This document shows positions 1 through 11,100 of a DNA stretch of 64,000 nt, one piece after another. Both the position numbers and the translations under genes were made by a program. The stretch is taken from positions 71,951,291 through 72,015,290 of the forward strand of contig NC_134080.1 in NCBI RefSeq assembly GCF_000715075.1, in the 5' to 3' direction. This DNA is from Nicotiana tabacum (Eukaryota; Streptophyta; Magnoliopsida; Solanales; Solanaceae). The number at the start of each line of letters is the position of its first letter. The first letter of the stretch is position 1. Under the pieces are notes generated by a model. It was not told the DNA's origin and did not search any database. It saw nothing but the letters and a program-made list of their open reading frames with translations.

Positions 1-300
1 AACTTGGATGGAAAGAATACCAAGACTTATAGGCTTGTAACATGATCTTCCCTTTTTAAGTCCATCTATGTCTGGAACACACAATCTGTCTTGGTACCTC
101 AAAGTACCATCATCTTCCCCTTATTCAAAAGCCATCATCTTATACCTGTGAATCCCCTCTTTAAATTGTAACACGTAGGGATTATCACATTGTTTCTCCT
201 TTTCTTCGGCTACTAAGGGGGAATAAGTCCTGTTCTAGACAACAACTCTGTCATCTTAGGAGTTCGAAGTCGAACTTCTATCATGGCTGGTGAACTTTTT
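1..300 (-). pseudogene. E4 integrase N-terminal remnant (Ty3/gypsy, Tekay-like)
   Basis: The minus strand reads as the spacer and start of a chromovirus integrase. Pieces visible are VAEEKEKQCDNP, KEGIHRY and DGTLRYQDRLCVPDIDGL, followed after a frameshift by SWYSFHPS, which corresponds to the first zinc-finger histidine region (S-R-Y-S-x-H-P in relatives). A stop interrupts the frame before the DGTLRYQ block. The frame is open to the left window edge, so the catalytic core and the 3' LTR of this element lie outside. Its orientation and iMet-type lineage match the primer site at 30564 and the LTR at 30581-33084. Between these parts lies the 28-kb E1 insertion. Lineage is inferred from family knowledge; the remnant itself is clear. 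Confidence 0.75.
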
Positions 301-1165
301 TCACCAGAGTTCTCTTATCTACCTCAATCATGAGTTATACTTCTCATACTTTATCTTTTTAAGCACTTCCTGAAAATACTTATAGCATTGTTATTACCTA
401 AGTCTTGGACCAGTACTCCGAAGACTAGAGTCTCGTGTAATGGCACTACCCTCGTGACACATAAATATGCATGATTTTATAGCTTTTCTATGATTACTTT
501 ATCATCAATAACTAAGCTCGGTGATCATCCTACTCACTTTGTATTTCTTACATATGCTAGATATATTTCTTGTGGTAATTATACAATTTTACCTCATTAC
601 CGAACTGATTTCCTTTTTTATATCCATGTTAACTCTTCGGGTTTCAAATCTCTAACTGGACTTACTAAAAATTTTCACTTCACCCTTTAGACCAAAGGTC
701 TTATACTTGCAGATCCTTCTATTTTTGTTTGTATTCAAATAACCTTCCTTATTTTCTGCAATTCTTTGCACTCTACGTCAATGACGACTCATCTCCCAAC
801 TTACTTCTGAGCTAGGAAAAACTAAATTATTCACATAACGGAAAGCTAATTTATTCACAGTTATCATACAAAATCTTAATAATTTAACTCTGCTCACACT
901 GTCAATCTTGGAGGAACCACATTTTGATAATTCCTAAAGGCTATTCTTTTATAGCTTGCTCTCTCACTATTAGCTGATTTTTTTTCTACTGCCACTTTAC
1001 TTCGATTTTGACTTAAACTCTTTGGGTTCTAACATGAATTTGGTGTTTCAAACTGTTACCCACTACTACTATTAACCAGACTAAGTGGATGAAATTTTAC
1101 TCCTTGTAGCTCTGCTGAATTTGCTAATTTGTTGTATCTGCTCAAAATTTACTCACTATCCTTTT
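301..1165. other. E4 internal region, degenerate
   Basis: This stretch should hold the RNase H and RT part of E4 on the minus strand, because integrase lies at 1-300 and the 5' LTR lies to the right. I could not read a convincing conserved block. The short open frame at 490-690 on the plus strand has no recognisable feature and is probably chance. Confidence 0.4.
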
Positions 1166-1170
1166 ACTAA
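1166..1170. repeat. E1 target site duplication, left copy (ACTAA)
   Basis: ACTAA directly precedes the first LTR and recurs at 29243-29247 directly after the second, the 5-bp duplication expected of Ty3/gypsy integration. This fixes the E1 boundaries. Confidence 0.9.
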
Positions 1171-3478
1171 TATAGACATGTGATTTTTGACCCTCCCCAA
1201 GATTTTTTATATTTTAGCACGTAAATATTTAATTTAGGCCTAATATCGTTATTTCAACTAATTTTGACTCTTTTACTTATTTTATTACAAGAAAATGAAA
1301 ATTACAAAAAAAATAGTTTCATTAATGTTTTGTAGTCATTTTTAATCTTGAAAAATACCAAAAATAATTTTGTTTTAACGGTCAGTCTCATTTTAATAAT
1401 TATTTTTGCTTAAGTAGGGCTAATTAATATTTTTGGTAATATTTCTATAGATTTTAGTTAATTAAGCTAATTTTAAGCAAAGCTAGTCATAAAGGCCCAA
1501 GTTTCTAGCCCATTCCTTGAGACCAATTTCCTAAAACCCTAAACCTATAAAAAAGGGCTAACCTAAAATGCCTAAAATCTATCAGGAAAGACACAAAAAA
1601 TATGCCTAACACTCAAAAGACCCTAGACCTAGGAGATTATTAGAATCGCCGTTGACACCCACAAAACCCCACCCCCGACTTCGTCTTCTCCAAACGACCC
1701 CCTCCCCCCCATTATTCATCTTCTTCAACGGCATTTCAGTTTCTTCTTCCTGTACACACACTAACCTTTAGCACCAACGACCCCTTTCTCCTTCAGCACG
1801 TCCAGCGGCCATGGCTTGAACCGCACGACCACCCTGACCCCTTGTTCTTCAAGCGGCGAACATGCCGGAAAATGCATAAAAACAGACGCAAATCCCCACC
1901 CCCTCAACTAAAGAATGCAACTGAAACAACCACGAAAATCTCCACCACCACCATCCCGTTTCAGCCACGAAAGGCTGTCCCTTCAGCTTTGAAACAAGCA
2001 ACCAAAAAGCCCCAACAAGACAGTAGATCTTTGGATTGATGTACCCATGAAAATCTCTATTTTAATATCATGGATGTCATTACGTTAAGATTAGTTCATG
2101 CTTCTCTGTTTGAGTAAAAATCTGGTTTCAAAAAAATAGATTCCGTGTGAGATCCATTCGGAGTTAACGGGCGAGGTTGCTGGTTCAAGGTTCGTCGTGG
2201 TCGAATTTGAGTTTGTCGAATTTTAGTTTGTTGGTTTTATTGCTAATTTCCCGTCGCTTAGCATTTTCAAGTTGTCAAACAATCATATTTCAGATTTGTT
2301 CAAGGTCTATTTCTCCCTTTCTCCTACTATTTTGCCTTAGTTCCATGTTTCTGTTGTGTTGATCTTTTAATTAAGGTTTCATTGTTGTTTGTGATGTCTT
2401 AGTAGTGTTTGTGTATGTTTTCTTTGTTATGATGATATAATGTTGTTGTCGATTTGTTACTTGTATTTGAAGTTGAATAAAATAGTAGATGAACGTTTGG
2501 TTTGGGTTGTGCTCAAAGGAAATTGACTGATTTCAAATAGCCATTTTGTGGCCTTGTATTTAGAAATTGATTAGTTTTAACAAAATTAGACCCACGAGTA
2601 CAAAGTTTGAAAGGTCTTGCATGCATTTTGTTGATCTTCTGAAGGATAAGTTTTACTCCATTGCTAAATCGTATATGGTAGTACTGAGTGTTGGTGATAA
2701 TTGTGAAGATATGTTAAAGAGATAGCACATTAGTATTTGTGGAATTCGATTGTGTTCGATTGTTATAGTTGAATACAAATCTGTGCTTTAAAGAAATTGA
2801 GGCACGCCATTCACACAATTGAATCACATAGCCTATGACCCTCATATTAATTTTACAACTTAGTGTAGAAAGCAATTTGAGTTCTCGTAGTCTGCTTTAG
2901 GCACGTTAATTAAATAAAGTGTCATAGCTACGGGTACGGTTTCCGTGACGTAGTTGTGACACACAATTTCCAAATCTGGGTGTGCATTTCATGTGATCCG
3001 ACTTCAATTCCCAATAATGTTTAATAAATAAATATGTCGTGAACCGTGGGCGCATTTCATGTAACGTTGGTTTACGACTTATTTTAAAAAGAGAACGATT
3101 GTATGACGATTAAGAATTTTCCTAAAAAATATTAAAATCGGCCAAAAAGTTAAAAGGGCACGTATATTTAAAATGTGTAATTAAATTAGATAATTGAGCC
3201 AATAATAATAGTTGAGCGACCGTGTTAGAACCACGGACCCAGTAATGCCTAACACTTTCTCCCGAGTTAACGGAAAATCCTTACCCGAATTTTTGTGTTT
3301 CGCGGATCATAATTAGAGTCAAATTTCCTCGATTCGGGATTCTAAACCGGTGACTTGGGATACCATTAATTATCCCAAGTGGCAACTCTGATCTTAAATA
3401 AATAATCCCGTTTTGATTGTCACTTAAATTGGAAAAAACTCCCTTATACCCTTCAGGTTGTAAAAAGGAGGTGTGACA
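1171..3478 (+). repeat. E1 5' LTR
   Basis: This LTR matches 26927-29242 along its whole length and ends in GGTGTGACA. The 3' copy begins TGCAGACATG; the 5' copy reads TATAGACATG, so its terminal TG has been lost by two transitions. Small open frames at 1842-2039 and 2177-2362 are not conserved as proteins in the other LTR and are not genes. Confidence 0.9.
1521..1555 (+). promoter_or_regulatory. E1 LTR promoter: CCAAT-like and TATA box
   Basis: GACCAAT is followed about 20 bases on by CCTATAAAAAAGGG, a strong plant TATA box. The same arrangement is kept in the 3' LTR near 27281-27310. It would mark the U3/R transition; transcription start is inferred, not seen. Confidence 0.7.
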
Positions 3479-3482
3479 GCTC

Positions 3483-3500
3483 TGGCGACTCTGCTGGGGA
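3483..3500 (+). promoter_or_regulatory. E1 primer binding site
   Basis: TGGCGACTCTGCTGGGGA lies four bases after the 5' LTR. It is not the iMet type used by E2-E5. From memory, this form is the tRNA-Arg-like primer site reported for Ogre/Tat elements, which agrees with the E1 gag type. Confidence 0.7.
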
Positions 3501-4606
3501 CAAGAACCCAGAATCTCTGGTTCAGAGTTCAGAATTCGAGCTTAGAATATCTGTTATAGTTGGCTTTATTTATTATCTGATTTTTACGTGTTTGAGCCTA
3601 ATGTGCTAAATGTCACTTTTTACCGCTTTGATATTGTTTGAACTGTATATAAATTATTACGAATCCCTCCTCTCTCTGAGTCTTCTAAATCATTTGAGAA
3701 GGGTGCACTTCGTGTAGCTTCTCTTCTGTTAGAGTCATATCCCAATTTTAGAACGAGGTTCGGACAAATTGTAAAGCCGGTGAAGCTTCTGTATTCCCGA
3801 TACGCTGCCCCCCCTCGGCTCGAGCTGTCCGTTCGGTAAGCCAGGTCTAGAACAAATAAACCCAGGTTTTCAAACCTAGTATACATAGCCTCATGCCGGA
3901 TCCCTAGTAGGAACGCTTGTTTGCATCATGTGTATTTGACTTTGGGATCTCAACACAGGGGTTGGGTCCATCTAGGACAGGTATACCCAAAAAATAAAAG
4001 ACCTGATCATCCTAATGTGCTACATGTTGCAATCTTCAAGGGTAAAAGTGTCATATGGCGGACCAATGATAGTTGAGGGCAAATGAGAAAAAAAAAGAAC
4101 AGAAAAAAGAGAGGGTGAAGTATGAAAAATAAAGCAAGTAGGGCCCGATTATGTTTTCTGCCACATTTTTGTTAAGAAAAAAAAACATGAAAAATTCAAA
4201 AAAAAATGTTGCACTTTTTCTTCATTTTTTGAAAATCAAAAAATCAAAAAAAGGGAAAAGAAAATACAAAAAGAGTTTACATATTTCATCATTTTTCAAA
4301 AAAAAAAAAGAAGACAAAAAAATATATTTCCTCTAAGTTATTTGTTAATTTTATTTCCCGCCGTATCCAATCTGCCCGAACTATGCATACCTGATTTTCA
4401 TCTTTCGGGGCATGATAAGTAGGCAACCCACATAGGATCCGGTCTTCCTAGTAAATCTTAGGTTCTTGGCTTTGCAGGGTCTTAGCCAAATTTTGCATTT
4501 CTAGACATCTTTTGGCCAAATAAGCTATTTTGCAAGATAGCCTCAATCATGTCTTGCATGTGTCCAACAGGAAGGGTTATTGTCTCATAGCGTTCTAGGC
4601 CTTTAA
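3501..4606 (+). other. E1 leader, first part
   Basis: This is untranslated leader between primer site and gag. It holds very A-rich runs at about 4085-4330; the lysine-rich frame at 4151-4336 is a by-product of these. At 4374-4443 there is a motif block reading GAACTATGCATACCTGATT followed by AGTAGGCAACCC, which recurs three more times in E1 and in inverted form in E6. No protein is recognisable. Confidence 0.6.
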
Positions 4607-4611
4607 CTTAT
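4607..4611. repeat. TSD of the solo LTR (CTTAT), left copy
   Basis: CTTAT at 4607-4611 recurs at 18862-18866 immediately after the far end of the solo LTR, marking an insertion into the E1 leader. Confidence 0.85.
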
Positions 4612-4612
4612 T

Positions 4613-4632
4613 GTGATGACCCAAAAGGTCAT
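4613..4632 (+). other. LTR-terminal hairpin, left portion (split by E2)
   Basis: Arms GTGATGACC (4613-4621) and GGTCATCAC (4627-4632 continued at 15833-15835) surround a CAAAA loop, a perfect 9-bp stem at the very start of the solo LTR. E2 integrated inside the second arm. Confidence 0.8.
4628..4632. repeat. E2 target site duplication, left copy (GTCAT)
   Basis: GTCAT is repeated at 15828-15832 at the other end of E2. Confidence 0.88.
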
Positions 4633-5365
4633 TGTCATAACCCGAATTTTCCACCCTCGGGAGTCATGATGGCGCCTACTAATGAGAGCTAGGCAAGCCA
4701 ATCTTTTGACTACTTTCTTTATTATCAAATTATTTCATTTTAGCAAACATAAAGTGATAACGTAATAACAACGGAAATTTAATTTTAAGCGGAATAACAC
4801 AACGAAATAGCTAAACTATGTGTCTATTACAACTATTTAAACCTCAATTACCCAAAACCTGGTGTCACAGTGTCACAGACGGTCTAGGATTAACTACATA
4901 CAGGGTCTGAGGAAAAACAACAATACACTGTTTCGGAATATAAAGAAAATGAAATAGAAAATAGGGATAAAGGGAGAAGCCAGGGCCTGCGGACGCCTGA
5001 AGGGCTACCTTGGATCTCTGGGTGGACTCAAGGAAGCCTCCAAGCTACGGTCCAAGAGCTGCTCCAAGATCTGCACATAGTGCAGAGTATAGCATCGGCA
5101 CAACCGACCCCATGTGCTGGTAAGTGTCTAGCCTAACCTCGGCGAAGTAGTGACGAGGCTAGGATCAGACTACCAAATAAACCTGTGCAGTTATATAATA
5201 TACAACAGAAAGTAAAGCAGAATAAACAAATAAAGATGGGAAGGGGGAAACATGCTTCAGGGAATAACAGGTAAAACAGAATATCAAGAGAATTATATGG
5301 AACCAAAATTCATCTACTAACAAGGATAAGGAAAACAAAGGCAGATTTCATTTTCAGTTCACATC

Positions 5366-5790
5366 TTGTTGCAGGCGTGCAACCCAATCCCATTTCTCAT
5401 AACTTGTGGTAGGTGTGCCACTCGCTCCCATTTCATTTATCTCGTGGCAGGCGTGCTACCCGCTCCCATTTCATGTATCTCGTGGTAGGCGTACCACCCG
5501 CTCCTATTTCATGTATCTTGTGGTAGGCGTACCACCCGCTCCCATTTCATTAACTCTTGTGGTAGGAGTACCAACCACTTCCATTTCATTATATCTTGTG
5601 GTAGGTGTACCACCCGCTCCCATTTCATTAACTCTTGTGGTAGGCTTACCACCCACTCCCATTTCATTATATCTTGTGGTAGGCGTACCACCCGCTCCCA
5701 TTTCATTAACTCTTGTGGTAAGCGTACCACCCGCTCTCATTTCATTATATCTTATGGTAGGGGTACCACTCGCTCCCCCTTACAAGCCAA
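5366..5790 (-). repeat. Hairpin tandem array in E2 3' LTR (about 11 x 39 bp)
   Basis: Units of about 39 bp each contain a 6-bp stem and a 4-nt loop, typically GTGGTA-GGCG-TACCAC on the plus strand. The first unit (5368-5383) has the stem GTTGCA/TGCAAC with the same loop, and others have GTGGCA/TGCTAC. Units alternate between two spacer types (ending TTAACTCTT or TTATATCTT), giving a 78-bp higher-order period. The array lies downstream of the TATA box in sense orientation, so it would be in the leader RNA. Confidence 0.9.
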
Positions 5791-5814
5791 CAATAATGAC
5801 AAGGAATCCCGGCA

Positions 5815-5960
5815 AGGGAACAAAAGCAACATAATAACTTCCCGACAAGGGAACAATGATATTTCAGCAACCTCCCGGCAAGGGAACAATACTATCAAAT
5901 AAACATCCCGACAAGGGAACATTAACATAAAAACAAACATCCCGGCAAGGGAGCAATGAT
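5815..5960 (-). repeat. CCCTTGCCGGGATG tandem array in E2 3' LTR
   Basis: About four or five imperfect units of roughly 35-40 bp, each containing CCCGGCAAGGGAAC on the plus strand. The same array is at about 13915-14095 in the 5' LTR and 17505-17690 in the solo LTR, with different copy numbers. Confidence 0.8.
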
Positions 5961-6639
5961 GGTAATAGCATACGAGGCACAATAAACCGCAACAGAGTCA
6001 TAACAATTTATAACACAAGACTCAGGGGTATGCTTGACACCAAAGTATAGATACTCGTCACCATGCCTATACATCGTACTTCCACAATTAACATGTAAAA
6101 AATAGACAGAACTCCTAATCCCTGAAGCTAAGGTTAGACCAAACACTTACCTCGATGCCACGAACACAATTCACGATTCAGTTATAGCTTTACCCCTTGA
6201 TTCCACCACCAATTCGCTCTATCTAGTCACAAGTTACTTAATTACATCAATAAATGCTAAATGAATCAATTTGAATGCATGAAAATAAATTTTCCGAAGT
6301 TTTACCCAAAACCCGAGGTATGAACCAAACCCCGATTACCCATTCCCCCACGAACCCAAATATATATAATTTATTTTGAAATCGGACCTCAAATCGAGGT
6401 CCAAATCCCCAATTTTTGAAAAACCTAGGTTCTACCGAAAACACCAAATTTCCCCCATGAAATCCATTGATTTTAAGTTGAAATCATGTTAAAAGATGTT
6501 AATGATTGAAGGAAATGAGTTAAAATTAACTTACAATCGATTTGGAAGAAGAGTTGTTCTTGAAAAATCGCCCAAAGGAGTTTGTGTTTTGAAAAGATGT
6601 GAAAAATGGGTTTAAAATCGTCTAAGTATAAATTGCAGG

Positions 6640-6960
6640 TCGCAGGTATGGGAAATGTGAACAGGGATTCGCAATTGCGAACCCCGACCTGTGCTGGCTT
6701 GGGAATTGCGAAGGGAAACTTGCATTTGCGAACCCTTAGGAAATCTGGGCTTTTCTCATTTGCGAACAAATAGTCGCATTTTCGACTTCAAGCATTCCCA
6801 GCATACGTCGCATTTGCGAAGGGGATCCTCGCATTTGCGATCATAGAGGTTTTAGGCAGGCATCATATTTGCGAAGAAGGCTACCCAGGCCACCCCTCGC
6901 ATTTGTGATGCAAGGCTTGGATTTGCGAGACAGGGTTCGCAAATGCGAAGCCTGCAGGTT
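6640..6960 (-). promoter_or_regulatory. CGCAAATGCG cluster upstream of the E2 TATA-like box
   Basis: About ten copies of a near-palindrome, TCGCAAATGCGA or TCGCATTTGCGA and decayed forms, fill the 300 bases just upstream (element sense) of TTTATACTT at 6625-6633. Several decayed copies show CG to TG or CA changes. Position suggests promoter elements; that function is inferred. Confidence 0.6.
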
Positions 6961-7661
6961 CGAAACACCAGGAATAAAAACCAGCAATTCCTAAGTTCAA
7001 AATGCACCCCGTGGCCTATCTAAAACTCACCTGAGCACTCGGGGCTCCAAACCAAATATACACACAATTTCAAAAATATCCTACGGACTTATTCTTATAC
7101 TCAAATCACCAAAATAACATCATGAACATCGAATTAAACCTCAAGATTAATGAAATTTCTCAAAACTCCTTTAAACATCAAATTTTGCATTTAAGGTCCG
7201 AATCACGTCAAACGGATTCCGTTTCATACCAAACTTCACAGAATTATCTTAAAACACATATAAGACCTATATCGGGCTCCAGAACCAAAATACGGGCCCG
7301 ATACCAACATGTTCTAATCAAAACTCATTTCCAATTCCTTTAAACAATTTCAAAAAAATAATTTTCTTTAAAAATTTATTTCTCGGGCTTGGGACCTCGG
7401 AATTTGATTCCGGGCATACGCCCAAGTCTCATATTTTACTACGGACCCTCCGGGACCATTAAATCATGGGTCTGGGTCCATTTACCCAAAACGTTGACCG
7501 AAGTCAAATTAATTCATTTTATAGTCAAAATTTATTGTTTTTCACAGATTTTCACATTTAGGTTTCCCGGCTACGTGCCCGGACTGCGTATGCATATCAA
7601 GGTGATGCTAAAAGAGGTTTTAAGGCCTTAGAATGCAGAATTTCATTTTAAAACAAGCACA

Positions 7662-7680
7662 TTCTCCACCTCTAAAATAA
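7662..7680 (-). promoter_or_regulatory. E2 polypurine tract
   Basis: In element sense, AGAGGTGGAGAA directly precedes the TG of the 3' LTR, as expected for the plus-strand primer. Confidence 0.8.
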
Positions 7681-7699
7681 TCGTTCGTCCTCGAACGGA

Positions 7700-7899
7700 C
7701 AGAAGAAGGAAGTACCTGAGTCGGGGAAAAGACGGGGATAAGGGCTCCGCATATCAGATTCGGACTCCCAGGTTGATGCCTCAGGAGGCTGACTTTTCCA
7801 CTGAACAAGAACAAAAGGAAAACTCTTCGATCTCAACTAACGAACCTGCCGGTCTAGAATAGCTACCGACTCCTCCTTATAAGACAAGTTCTTGTCCAA
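7700..7899 (-). pseudogene. E2 chromodomain remnant
   Basis: After the integrase the minus strand continues LSYKEESVAILDRQVR and then VLVQWKSQPPEASTWESESD, the chromodomain typical of Tekay/Del integrases, interrupted by stops after FSTV and after DRQVR. In this clade the domain reads chromatin marks and directs integration to heterochromatin. Confidence 0.8.
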
Positions 7900-9075
7900 C
7901 TAGACAGTGCTGAAATCTAACACGTGCGATGGATCGCCGTGATATCTCCGAAGCACGGACACATGAAACACTGGATGCACGGTTGATAAGCTCGGCGGCA
8001 ATGCAAGTCTATAAGCCACCTCTCCCACTCGATCAACAATATCAAACGGGACAATGAACCTAGGGCTAAGCTTGCCCTTCTTCCCAAATCTCATCACACC
8101 CTTCATAGGCGACACTCGGAGCAATACCCGCTCACCGACCATGAAAGCCAAATCTCGAACCTTGCGGTCGGCATAACTCTTTTGCCTGGACTGAGCTGTA
8201 CGAAGCCTATCCTGAATAATCCCGACCTTGTCCAAAGCCTCCTGAACTAGATCCGTACCCAACAACCGAGCCTCTTCTAGCTCAAACCATCCAACCGGAG
8301 ACCGACACCGCCTACCATATAAAGCCTCATAAGGAGCCATTTGGATACTCGACTGGTAGCTGTTGTTGTAGGCAAACTCTACTAAAGGCAAAAACGGATC
8401 CCACGAGCCTCAAAAGTTAATGACACAAGCTCAGAGCATATCCTCCAAAATCTGAATGGTCCACTCGGACTGCCTGTCCGTCTGAGGATGAAACGATGTG
8501 CTCAACTCAACCCGCGTGCCCAACCCTCGCTGAACTGCTCTCCAAAAATGGGAGGTAAACTGCGTACCTCGATCCGAGATGATAGACTCGGGCACACCAT
8601 GAAGACGAACAATCTCCCAGATATAGATCTCAACTAACCTATTGGAAGAATAGGAGACCCCCACAGGAATAAAATGCGTTGACTTGTTCAGCCTATCAAC
8701 AATAACCCACACTGCATCGAACTTCCTCTAAGTCCATGGGAGACCAACAACGAAGCCCATAGTGATCCGCTCCCACTTCCACTCGGGAAGCACAATCCTC
8801 TGAAATGAACCACCGGGCCTCTGATGCTCGTACTTAACATGCTGACAATTCAAACACCGAGCCATTTATGCAACGATATCCTTTTTCATTCTCCACCACC
8901 AATAATGCTGCCGCAAATCCTGATACATCTTCGCGGCGCCCGGATAAATAGAGTACTGGGAGCTATGAGCCTCCTATAAAATCAACTCTCAGAGCCCATC
9001 CACATTAGGCACACAAACTCGACCCTGCAATCTCAAAACTCCATCATTATCTAAGGTAACATGCTTGGCACCTCC
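7900..9075 (-). pseudogene. E2 integrase remnant
   Basis: The HHCC finger is visible around 8850-9000 (EAHSSQYSIYPG, then CLNCQHVKYEH). The core follows with SDRGTQFTSHFW (second catalytic D) and HPQTDRQSEWTIQ (catalytic E). The first catalytic aspartate, normally in the block before FVVGLP, reads G near 8748-8753 (ITMGFVVGLP). The C-terminal part at 7900-8391 is open over 163 codons (YNNSYQSSIQMAPYEALYGRRCRSPVGW). Stops separate the segments at 8410, 8725 and 8860, so no functional enzyme is encoded. Confidence 0.88.
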
Positions 9076-9090
9076 GTGCTACACCATGTC

Positions 9091-9735
9091 TCAAAGGACA
9101 CACAAATGGGGATCATTATACTGCCAATCTCGGATACGCTCTAATAATGAAGAACAACCAATTGTGCAAGCTAACACACGGCTGGGCATAGAAACATCCA
9201 ACCTCACAAACTGATTGGCCAAAACCTGAACATCCAAAGCAAGCGGTCTCTCGCTGACCAGAATATAAGCAAGACTGCCCATACTGACTGACTTCCTACT
9301 CAAAGCATCGGCCACCACATTGGCCTTTCCTAGATGATATAAGATAGTGATATCATAATCTTTCAACAACTCCAACCACTTCCTCTGCCTCAAATTCAAC
9401 TCCTTTTGCTTGAACAGATACTGAAGACTCTTGTGATCCGTGAACACCTCACATGCCACGCCATACAGATAATGCCTCCAAATCTTCAACGCATGAACAA
9501 TGGTTTCCAACTCCAAATCATGAACCAAATAGTTCTTTTCATGAATCTTCAAATGTCGCGAAGCATAGGCAATGACCTTGCCACCCTGCATCAACACTGC
9601 ACCAAGTCCAATATGAGATGCATCACAATAAACTGTATAAGGCCCTGAACCTGTGGGCAAAACCAACACCAATACCATAGTCAGAGCTGCCTTTAGCTTC
9701 TGAAAGCTCTCCTCACACTCGTCCGACCATCTGAA
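9091..9735 (-). pseudogene. E2 RNase H remnant
   Basis: Open over 195 codons (9678-9091): [16 protein letters not shown], then [30 protein letters not shown] and ADALSR, the D-E-D pattern of Ty3/gypsy RNase H followed by the connection to integrase. A 107-codon relative of the end of this segment sits inside the solo LTR at 17758-18085. Confidence 0.9.
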
Positions 9736-9739
9736 CTGG

Positions 9740-10600
9740 GCACCCTTCTAGGTCAGCCTAGTCATCGGGGCTGCGATAGATGAAAACCCCTCCACGAATC
9801 GACGATAGTAGCCTACCAATCCCAAGAAACTCCGAATCTCTGTAGCTGATGCTGGTCTAGGCCAGTTCTTAACTGCCTCAATCTTCTACGGATCAACCTG
9901 AATACCCTCTGCTGACACAACATGACCCAGGAATGCAACTGAACTCAACGAGAACTCAAACTTCGAGCACTTAGCATATAACTGACCATCCCTCAAGGGA
10001 TGAAGAACCACTCTAAGATGCTGCTCGTGCTCCTTCTGGTTGCGGGAATAAATAAAAATATCATCAATGAAGACTATCATGAACGAATCCAAATAAGGCC
10101 TAAACACTCAGTTCATCAAATCCATAAATGTTGATGGGGCATTTGTCAACCCGAATGACATCACCAGGAACTCATAATGCCCATACCGAGTGCGGAAAAC
10201 TGTCTTAGGGACATCAGATGCCATAATCTTCAACTGATGGTAGCTAGATGTCAAGTCGATCTTCAAAAATACCTTGGCACCCTAAAGCTGATAAAAAAAA
10301 AATCATCAATCCTCGGCAGTGGGTACTTATTCTTGATTGTAACATTGTTCAATTACCGGTAATCAATACACATTCTCATCAACCCATCCTTCTTCTTAAC
10401 AAACAACATCGGCGCACCCCAAGGCGAAACACTGGGTCTAATGAAACCCTTATCAAGCAAGTCTTGCAACTGCTCCTTCAACTCTTTCAACTCGGGCAGG
10501 GCCATATGATACGACGGGATAGAAATGGGCTGAGTGCCCGAAGCTAAATCAATGCAAAAATAAATATCCCTGTCGGGTGGCATACTCGGCAGGTCTGAAG
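9740..10600 (-). pseudogene. E2 reverse transcriptase remnant
   Basis: Blocks in order are [20 protein letters not shown] and [14 protein letters not shown] (10487-10353), then the catalytic FIDDIFIYS near 10070-10045 and [12 protein letters not shown] at about 9900-9930. The region between 10353 and 10107 is frameshifted and contains an A-run (10289-10297) and stops. Confidence 0.88.
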
Positions 10601-11100
10601 GGAAAAGCTTAGGAAACTCACGAACAATGGGCACAGAATCAATAGAAGGAACCTCAGCACTAGAATCACGAACATATGCCAAATAGGCCAAACACCCCTT
10701 TTCGACCATACGCCTAGCCTTCACATAAGAGATAACACTATGAGTAAAAGGACCAGGAGTCCCTATCCACTTTAAGCGAGGTAAACCCGGTAAGGCTAAG
10801 GTTACAGTCTTGGCATGACAATCCAAGATAGCGTGGTAAGGTGATAACCAGTCCATCCCTAATATGACATCAAAATCGACCATGTCCAGAAACAACAAAT
10901 CTACACAAGTCTCAAGACCCCCAATCATGACTATACAAGAGCGATGGACTTGATATACCACAATAGAATCACCCACTGGTGTAGACACATAAATAGGATC
11001 ACTCAAAGAATCACTAGGCATAACTAGATACGGTGCAAAATAGGATGACACATACGAGTACGTAGACCCTGGATCAAATAACACTGAAGCATCTCTATCA
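10601..11100 (-). pseudogene. E2 aspartic protease and linker remnant
   Basis: [12 protein letters not shown] near 11084 carries the active-site D in the DPGS form usual for Tekay elements, followed by [11 protein letters not shown], the second conserved block, and the linker to RT. The frame is open from 11084 through the first RT motifs to 10353 (243 codons). Upstream it is interrupted before the gag zinc knuckle. Confidence 0.85.

Larger units (their letters stand above)
4633..7661 (-). repeat. E2 3' LTR
   Basis: This is the 3' LTR in element sense. It starts TGTGCTTG (at 7661 on the minus strand) and ends next to GTCAT. It contains, in sense order, a CGCAAATGCG cluster (6960-6640), a TATA-like box (6633-6625), a CCCTTGCCGGGATG array (about 5960-5815) and an 11-unit hairpin array (5790-5366). 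Frames at 5406-5834 and on the opposite strand are translations of the array, not genes. Confidence 0.9.

Noticed and set aside
1531..1550. Telomere-like AAACCCTAAACC
   Set aside because: Only two imperfect units, part of the LTR promoter and present in both LTRs.
4151..4336. Lysine-rich small protein
   Set aside because: It runs through A-rich leader DNA; no homologous frame is kept in the second leader part.
5406..5834. 142-codon frame with a repeated VVGVPPAPISLTL-like pattern, and mirror frames at 5504-5740
   Set aside because: They are translations of the 39-bp hairpin array, whose length is a multiple of three so frames stay open by chance. The sequence signal is in the DNA or RNA pairing, not the protein.
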